A DNA stretch of 64,000 nucleotides from contig CM055869.1 in NCBI GenBank assembly GCA_029582165.1, positions 59,963,518-60,027,517 on the forward strand. The letters are read 5' to 3'. This document shows, one piece after another, positions 56,401-64,000 of the stretch (position 1 is its first letter; each line of letters opens with the position of its first letter). The position numbers were made by a program, and so were the translations under genes. Origin of the DNA: Portulaca oleracea. Taxonomy: Eukaryota; Streptophyta; Magnoliopsida; Caryophyllales; Portulacaceae. The notes below the pieces were generated by a model. The model saw nothing but the letters and a program-made list of their open reading frames with translations, did no database searches and was not told the DNA's origin.

Positions 56401-59081
56401 TCACACTCGTGTTGTCATGTTGGTTTGACAACCATGGGCTACTTGGTCATTCCCAAAATAATTGTTATTTTATTGTCTTTTTTTTATTAGTAAATCTAAA
56501 TTGTAATATATTTTTAACAAAATAATAGTCATTCGCAAAAAAATATATTACAATTTCATGACTCTATAACCCAAAAAAAATGTAAGATGCATAATAATTT
56601 ACATCTCTTAAATTCAACCATTCTTTTCCAAATTGCAATAAAACCAATTTTCAACAATTTCTTCCCATAAATGAATTCGAAAAACAAAAAGAGACAAATA
56701 TAAATATTCTTGCCCTAATAAACATCCCATTTATACTAATTAATTAACAAGAGCTGGTCCAACTAGTAAAGATATGACTGTACAACGGCTGATATGAGAA
56801 CCTTGTTAGTGAGTGATCTGAAAATATTATCTCCTTCTCTAAATGAGTGTCAAATTTCCTAACTACCTTGTCCATTTTTATTTGTCGATTTTACAATTTC
56901 AATAATTAAAATACACATATTACCCTTAATTAGTACTAGTATACAATATATTTTATTTTTTCTTTCCCAATTTTCTATGCGGTGTAAGGGCATATGTATC
57001 AAACTATAATTTTTTTACACAAGTTCCTAAACACTTTGGACTTATAAAAGTAATTTTTTTGACAATGAATTAGGGATTGAGATAGTACTTTTGTTAGCAC
57101 TCTTTGAGCATGGAAACATACATTGAATTAGTGACCTTTCAAAATCCAACTCGCCTTAACTTTCTTACGTAAATTAAAAATATCCTATTTATGATGAAGC
57201 TTACCCCAAATTCAAGGTTGGCAAAGATCTATCTGATCCAATAACTCGGATTTTCTGATTTATCCAACCTAAAAAATACGTAAAAAGATTTACATATCAT
57301 ATATCAAATTTTCGTCTAAAGTCCAACTCATCCAAATTAAAAATTACCCAAACCCAAATTTTGGCCACCATGCCCAAATTTAACAAACTAACTTTCAACC
57401 AAAAGCATGAAAGTTCAAAAACCATACGTGGATAAACAACAATGGTCAAGGAGGTGTTTGGATAGTTGTTAGGAGGTAAAAGACAAGTATAGTAACCCTC
57501 ACAATAGGGCAAAAGGTGGATAGATATGCTACCATATTTGGAAAAAGATGTTTAGATTGGCTCAAAGGATGTCTCTAATTGGTGGAGGCTTTGCTAATTT
57601 TTTTCCCCATCATGAAATTGACTTTGGATGCCAAACAAACAAAACAACTATTATTTGCTTCTTCATTGCTTGCTATATATCAAATAACACGACATGTTGC
57701 CTTGTATTGTTGTTTACTTTCTTTTGATGATTTGCAACACACCATCCTTTGTCATGTGAACCTACACGTATTTTACCTTCTACACATGGCACCCGGAAAA
57801 TGATCTTTGATTCTCTAAAGAATAAATTAGTCTGACGAATTTCTGTTCAGAATTTTCAATCAAATTTTTTAATATTACGGACTCTGCATTCCATAAAAAG
57901 AATACATTTTGCATACTTAATCATATAATATTTCTAATTTAAATTTGTTTTGAAATTTTTTTTTAATCGCCTTGACAATTCCATTTGTTTTTCAAGTCAG
58001 AATCAGTTTTGTTACGTTTGTATAATCAAATTTCTGTTTTGTATATCAGTCCAGTTCGGGTTCCAAGCTGAAAGTGCCCCGTTTAACATGCGGTCTTTAT
58101 GGACCAGAATCAGTGCACCGGATTTTTAATGCGCATCGACTTTATCGGTTTCCAGTTAGGTTTTGCCAGATCCCAATTTAAATTGATGGACCTGAATTTT
58201 CGAACAACCCTAATCAATAACGTAACATGTTGTCGTGCATTTTTGTTTACTTTCATTTGATAATTTTACAATAGCATTCTTGTCATGTCAACCTACAAAT
58301 ATTTCACCTTCAACACATGGCATTGGGAAGAATCGTTAATGTTCTTATGCATGTTGTAAAGGGATTATCACGATCATGTTTGTACAACTTTTAATATGTG
58401 TATTTGTATTTGAATGAATCCCACTTTACATTCGGTCCCATCAAAGGTATCATCGGGCTCGTCAAAATCAATCTCTTTATTCATTCTTTTGCGCATGAGG
58501 AATACTGCTTGCTACCGGATTTTGTCAAACTTCACATTAGTTAAATCACATCGGGATTTTGCTATTGTTGTATGAAAGTGAAAAATGTTGTGTGTAAGAC
58601 TTGAATAATACTAATAAGAATTTATGTTATTTATCGAAAGTTGTTTGATTGATGTTGAAAGAAAATATCGATATCCTGCAAGTTGGTATTTTGCACTTTA
58701 TTTTGATAGCGATCGAAGATGACTTAAATATTGATGTGGGTTAAAAAACGATGAATCTAGTAATAGAGACTTTACAAATAAAGCCCGAAGATTGGCATTT
58801 CATTGCTATCATTTTATATGTATATGGTTACAATTACTACGTTTTCAATGTGCCTACAACGTAGCACCTGGTAGGCTGTTAGATAGTGTGTATCATCTTA
58901 CGAGAATAGAGTACCGTGTGGATCAATCGGAAGAGGTATGCATAAAAGTATTTGCTCAAAGGAGCAATCCTTGAATTCCATCTGTTTTCTGTGTTTGGAA
59001 AAGTGCAGATTTTCAAGAACGAGAATCCTATGATATGTTGGGAATCTTTTATGATAATCCTCAACGCCTGAAACGTATTTT
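56401..59081. other. Gene-free stretch
   Basis: No exon chain recognised. A partial CCTCCG-type MITE is possible at 56850-57090. Two diverged copies of an ACATGTTG, CTTTCTTTTGAT and CACATGGCA segment lie at about 57690-57800 and 58225-58330. Confidence 0.4.
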
Positions 59082-59112
59082 AATGCCCAAAAGTTGGATA
59101 TGATGGCCCTTA

Positions 59113-59177
<65 letters not shown>

Positions 59178-59205
59178 AAAGTTGGATATGATGGCCTTTA
59201 CGATT
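59082..59205. repeat. (AT)n microsatellite flanked by a direct duplication
   Basis: An uninterrupted AT run from 59115 to about 59171 lies between two copies of AAAAGTTGGATATGATGGCC followed by YTTACGAT (59086 and 59176). Confidence 0.85.
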
Positions 59206-59991
59206 AAATTTAGGCCCATCTTCATTAATCTATCTAAGTAGATTGCACCATAGAATTGAATTATCTCACAACCAACCATATATACAAACAATTCACATCA
59301 ATCCATTCACATCAATTCAAATAAAAAGAGGGAAAATCATGAACTTCAATCAAAATTTTGTTTAAATAAATAAATTCTCTTCACATCTCATCATTATCGA
59401 CTTATCAACTCAATAATATTTAAATAATATTTACTTATAAATAAACATTATTATTAAAAATTAGTTTAATTTATCTAATATGCGCACTTTTCCTAATATC
59501 TTAAGTTTTTATTTTTGTAAACGAACAATGCTAAAAGAACATTGTCTAGTGTGGTTTTGCAAATATCTGGACTCGAGCTAGTTGATTGGTCGATAATTAT
59601 AGGCCAAATCATGACATAGAAACTACACGGCATCAAACAGAAATGTGACTAATATTCATGTCACTCACAACAATATGGCCGTAAACAAACTAATACAATG
59701 TTCATAAAATAGGTCATGTAATGCTCATTAATTTCATAAAAAATATTCATAAATTGTTTGTTAGATGCAAGTACTAATCTTTCACCATTGCCCAACTGAT
59801 CAATAGACATAATACATATTGATGTTTCAAAACAATAGCTCCTACTCTACTAATATTTTCTACATAAAATAAACTATAAACATCACAAACTACATAGAAC
59901 TCAAACAATAAAGCATTATTGTCGACTACAATTTCTTTATCTCCTCCTTTTTTTTTTCCTCCCCAAATTAAAAATTCATGAAAATCCTAAA
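59206..59991. other. HSFC1 3' region
   Basis: A+T-rich DNA downstream of the heat-shock factor stop codon (the gene runs leftward). The last 60 bases before the stop codon include an A-rich run on the minus strand (TTTTTTTTTCC on plus, 59949-59959). No other gene recognised. Confidence 0.4.
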
Positions 59992-62164
59992 CTAATCTAA
60001 AAATCCACCCCCAAAGAATGAATAAGGGTAAGGTGGCGGTGTATTTTCTTGGAAAGGCATATAATTATTCGCCACGTGGCTCATATTATCATGCAAATTA
60101 CCCCCGTTGGGTCCCACTCGTAACGGCTCCAAATCCACACTAGGAGACGTGGAACCCAATGCCAATGGCCCAAAGTTGGTCCAATCACCACTCCGACATG
60201 TGTCGGATGAGGAGGGGGAGTTATTATTTGTGTGAGATGACAAAATTGCCCCTCCCTCCTCGTCCTCACTGTTATTCGACAACGCTGCCACGCCGGAAGA
60301 GCAGCACGGCGATGGCGACGATGTCATCAGTGCCAGCCTCCGGCGCTTCTCTGGGCTACTCAACCCTCCTCCCCTGCCGTCTACACCGCCGCAGAGTTGG
60401 TGGCGCTCCCTGTCGAGCATCACACGTGTCAGCATCGTGGGGTCCTCCACGACTTTGAATAAGAAAGCCATCATTTGCTGGGGACGTCGTTCGGTGGCTT
60501 CCAGCCGTTGATTCATCCCCTTCAACTCCTCCTCCAGGGTGCGCTGATCCTCCCTCAGTCGTTCAATCTCGGAGAAGAGTTCCTGATCGGGGTGATCGTC
60601 CCCGCTGATCAAGTGGTGACTATGGTGGACGCGAGTGGGGTGCTTCCTTCGAATGATGTTCTTCAGGAGATGCTTTTGCCCTCGCAAGAACCACTCGTTC
60701 GCAAATTCCCACCTGTCCGGGTCCACCTTCTTAAATCCCTATATATATTTTAAAATTATATATCATAAAAGATTTATTCATGGGTATTTAACATCAAAAA
60801 TTATGGTAAATTATGTTGTTGCAAGTCCTACCCACAAAATTAGAGCAAATTATACAATACACCGTGAGGAATTTGTGAAAAAATTGATAAATTTAAGAAA
60901 TATCAATGAAATTTCGCAATAGTGTTGATAAATTTAGGGTAAATTATAATAAATATTGATGATTATGTTTTTTAATATTTAACATTTTGGCGGATATAGA
61001 TAGGTACTGCAATATATACCATATAACAATTACAAAATTAGTCATGATTAGCAATTTAAGTCGCGAGGGACAATTTAGATAGAAAATAGCTATACTACTA
61101 CTAATTTAGTTTGGATCAATTTGGATATGTTCTTTTAATGGCAAAGCAAAGCAAAGTAAATTTAAATTAGATTAGGAAAATTATTGATAAATTTAGGAAA
61201 ATTAAAAAATAATACATTATAATTGGATTAAAGTTGATAAATGACTACAAAAGAACACACCCTTAACATGAATAGACTAAAAACAACATATAAATAATTT
61301 CATAAAATAAATTTCAAAAAACATATACAATTCTATACCCAAAAAAAAAAAACACTATTTTCGAGGGCCACATGCTTCACAAAATATTTTGTTTATCAAA
61401 TAATTCAAATGTTAAGAGTACATAATTGAGGCCTTGAGGGCCCCAATTTTATTAAAAAAATAATTTATACATCAGGATTCTTTATGTAAATAACTATAGG
61501 ATAAAAAATATAGTTGACCGATATCTATATTTGTATATAATCTGAAAAAAAAACATAAAATTTACTTTACTGATTATTATAAATATTTCAAAGAGTCGGC
61601 TTGAAGAATTGGGTGGGGGACCACCTTCTTGATATTTGGGGAAAATTGGAAAAAGCATGGCAATACAAAAAAATCCCACTAGATATATATTTATTTCTCT
61701 AGTAAAAACAATATTTTAATTTTCAAAAAAGTAATTATATTATTCTTTTCAAAAATTAACTACAGTAAAATTAAGTATCTGGCCACATATGTGGTCTCTA
61801 TCCATTATAGTTCAATTCATGCTAAAAATAATTTTTTTTGGAAAATAAAATAAATTGTAGCTAGGACAAATATTTCTCTGGTTTTTCTCCATTTTCTAAT
61901 TTCTTTCAATTAAAGACTACTATTTCAAACTCATTATGATTAAATCAGTTTTATTTGTAAGCTTTTTCTCCAATTTCCTCCCATCAAAAAAAAAAAAAAA
62001 CAAAAACTCCTATAGTAGGAAACAACATTGAAAAATTATACTTAATTATCTTACAAGCAATAGTACTACTTACCCTTGATTCCAAAAATAATAATAATAA
62101 TTAGTTTATTACCTAGACATCACTTGATACCATAATTCCTTTAAAAACCTTCAAAAATTTAGCC

Positions 62165-62217
<53 letters not shown>

Positions 62218-63816
62218 AATAAGTAGAAAACCAAAGTACCCCCCCCCCCTTTTCTTTCTGAATTTCACTACAAATATGTTTCCAAATTTTAAAAAAAATG
62301 AAAGAACTCACCTAGGTGCAATTTGGATTTCTTACTTCCTAATAATTCCTATAAATTCCATAGAAAAATAATAATAATAATAATAATAGTTAGTAGAAAT
62401 TAACCCCCCCCCCCTTCCCCCTCCTTTTCCCCCCCTTATATTTTCATGGAAGAAGAGTTTCTAAACTATTTCTCATTTGGCACCTTTCTTCATGTTTGAA
62501 CTCTCATAACCGAAAAATTCCCAAAAAAAATACACACCCCAACCTTGGAATTTCCTTCATAAAAACATGATTTTTTTTATTAAAAAAAAGAAAAATAATA
62601 GTAGTAACAATAATAGTTAGTAGAACTTAATTCCCTCCCCTTCGTTCCCCCCCCCCCTCCCCCTTATTTTCATGAAATAGTAGTATACTACTCCAAAAAT
62701 AAAAGGAAAAAAATCCAAAAATAAAAGAAAAAAAAACTTCAACCCTGGAATTTTCTTCGTAAAAACATGAGAATTTATTTATTTATTTAAAAAATTCAAA
62801 AAAATAATAAATTAGTAGTAGAATTGAAATTACTACTAATATAGTTTATGATCTGGCTAGTGAAGATATGTGTAATTTTTTGAGTAATTCATTAATATAT
62901 TTCGTGTGTTTTAGCTTAAAAAAAATAATTGAAATTACTACTTTCACAAAAATATGAAAAATAATAAATTAATAATAATAGTTAGTAAAAATTAATACCA
63001 TCCCCTTCCTTTTTCCCCCCTTATTTTCATGAAAGTGTAGTATCTAAACTATTTCTCATTTGGTAACTTTCTTCATGCCGAAAAATTCCCCCAAAAAAAC
63101 TCCAACCCATGAATTTTCTTCATAAAAACATGAAAATTCATTCATTTATTTATAAAATTTTAAAAAATGAAGAAGAAGAAGAAGAATTTAGTAGTAGAAA
63201 ACTAGAAATTACTATTTACACAAAAATATGAAAATTAATAAAATTAATAATAATAGTTAGTAAAAATTAATCCCCCCCCCCCCTTTTTCCCTTATTTTCA
63301 TGAAAGCTTAGTACCTAAACTATTCTGTCAAAAATCAAAATAACTAATTTGTTTGTCATCTTTATAATTTCAACAATTGTAATTCCATTTTTGCCCCTAA
63401 TTCAACTATTACATCAATAAATATAGGGGCAATTTGGGTAAAGTTCAAACTTTTCACCCCAATTGCAAGGTGTATTAGTTTTATAAAAGTAGTTGAATTG
63501 ACAGAGATATTGGGACGGAGGTATTATTTACTTAAAAAACTCAAAATAAATTTATAAAAAAAAAGAAATTAATGAATGAGTAACTTACATAGGTATTAAG
63601 TTGGCGAACAAAACTTGAGAAATTATTATGCTTAAAATACGAAGGCAAGATCTGCTGGGAGAATTCCAGTGGTTCCACGACTATGAAACTGTTGTTTGCT
63701 CTCCCCCATCCGATCAGATGATCCGTTGATGGATCGCTGATCATCTGATACGTCTTCATCACGAACGGCGCCACTATGTTCCCCTGATGATCATCACCCC
63801 CACCTTGCTGCTCCAT
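59992..63816 (-). CDS. HSFC1: Class C heat shock transcription factor (HSFC1 type)
   Basis: Two exons: 63816-63589 (76 residues) and 60738-59992 (248 residues); 324 in total, near Arabidopsis HSFC1. The intron splits the DNA-binding domain after QLNTY, the conserved site in plant HSFs, with GTAAGT donor and TATATAG acceptor. The DNA-binding domain is at 14-107: [20 protein letters not shown], then [16 protein letters not shown], then [20 protein letters not shown] and [11 protein letters not shown]. The coiled-coil HR-A/B at about 129-180 ([20 protein letters not shown]) has the short class C spacing. A likely nuclear signal KRRR is at 207-210. No aromatic/acidic AHA activation motif was seen, consistent with class C. 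It should bind heat-shock elements as a trimer and modulate other HSFs. Confidence 0.95.
60739..63588 (-). other. HSFC1: HSFC1 intron (2.85 kb), A+T-rich with repeat modules
   Basis: Far longer than typical HSF introns. The part nearest exon 1 (62160-63300) is a decayed array of repeats. A CCTCCG-type MITE end (GGGACGGAGGTA at 63511-63522) lies about 65 bases from the splice donor. No other gene recognised inside. Confidence 0.75.
62160..63320. repeat. Array of five diverged modules in the HSFC1 intron
   Basis: Each module holds AATAATAATAxTAGTTAGTA, a pyrimidine run (C8-C13 with T), TTATTTTCATGAAAG, CTAAACTATTTCTCATTTGG, CTTTCTTCATG, CCGAAAAATTCCC and CTTCATAAAAACATGA. Modules start near 62163, 62365, 62590, 62960 and 63240; some are shortened. 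Confidence 0.7.
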
Positions 63817-63959
63817 GGATTCCTACGTGTTCCCTTTCACATACGATAATTTCACCCTCGAGGAAAGGTTGAGTTTGTGAAGGAAGACAGAGAGAGGAGG
63901 AAGACAGCTGTTGAGTGTGTCCAGGGTAGATAAGAAGAGGGACGTATTATCTCTTCTAC

Positions 63960-63987
63960 TCTATATATATATATATATATATATATT
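63960..63987 (-). promoter_or_regulatory. TATA-like (AT)n tract upstream of HSFC1
   Basis: A run of TATATATATATA on the minus strand, about 145-170 bases before the HSFC1 start codon. A suitable distance for a TATA box with a leader of about 110-140 bases; no heat-shock element was recognised in the 180 bases available. Confidence 0.45.
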
Positions 63988-64000
63988 AAATTAACCAAGA

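Noticed and set aside
59061..59291. Open frames of alternating Ile-Tyr
   Set aside because: Pure translation of the (AT)n microsatellite.
1..64000. CRISPR arrays, bacterial operons, rRNA or tRNA genes
   Set aside because: None recognised. The direct repeats present are plant minisatellites and MITE arms, and no cloverleaf with intact A and B boxes was found by eye; a tRNA scan would be the decisive check.

Overview
This is a plant nuclear window, most likely from a eudicot. Evidence: A+T-rich gene-poor sequence, long introns with GT..AG borders, plant-specific families (class C heat-shock factor, OVATE protein) and many MITEs of typical plant superfamilies. The species cannot be fixed from sequence alone. 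Five protein-coding genes are supported, all by reading the sequence.

Layout. (1) 2.4-9.6 kb, + strand: an RMD5-type E3 ligase subunit (CTLH/GID complex), one G+C-rich coding exon preceded by a 5.4-kb 5'-leader intron. That intron carries a Pack-MULE-like element which has captured part of an At4g16563-like aspartyl protease gene; the captured gene was later split by a hAT MITE. (2) 10-20.7 kb: gene-free, with a Copia relic and many MITEs. (3) 20.8-21.9 kb, +: intronless OVATE family protein. (4) 22-33.7 kb: gene-free, with a striking cluster of nested MITEs at 28.9-30.4 kb. (5) 33.8-44.3 kb, +: DCAF4-type WD40 protein, 12 coding exons, two upstream ORFs in the leader. (6) 49.25-50.44 kb, +: intronless protein with a coding minisatellite and an OVATE-like tail. 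(7) 50.5-59.9 kb: gene-free, with an internally deleted non-LTR element and nested MITEs. (8) 59.99-63.82 kb, - strand: heat shock factor of class C (HSFC1 type), two exons.

The genes are not an operon or an obvious cluster. RMD5 and DCAF4 both belong to ubiquitin-ligase systems (CTLH/GID and CUL4-DDB1), and two genes end in OVATE-like segments, but nothing in the sequence shows a functional link. No convincing new biological system was found. The most interesting material is the captured protease inside a host intron, several small transposon families whose target-site duplications can be read exactly, the insertion hub at 29-30 kb, and the repeat-expanded OVATE-like protein.
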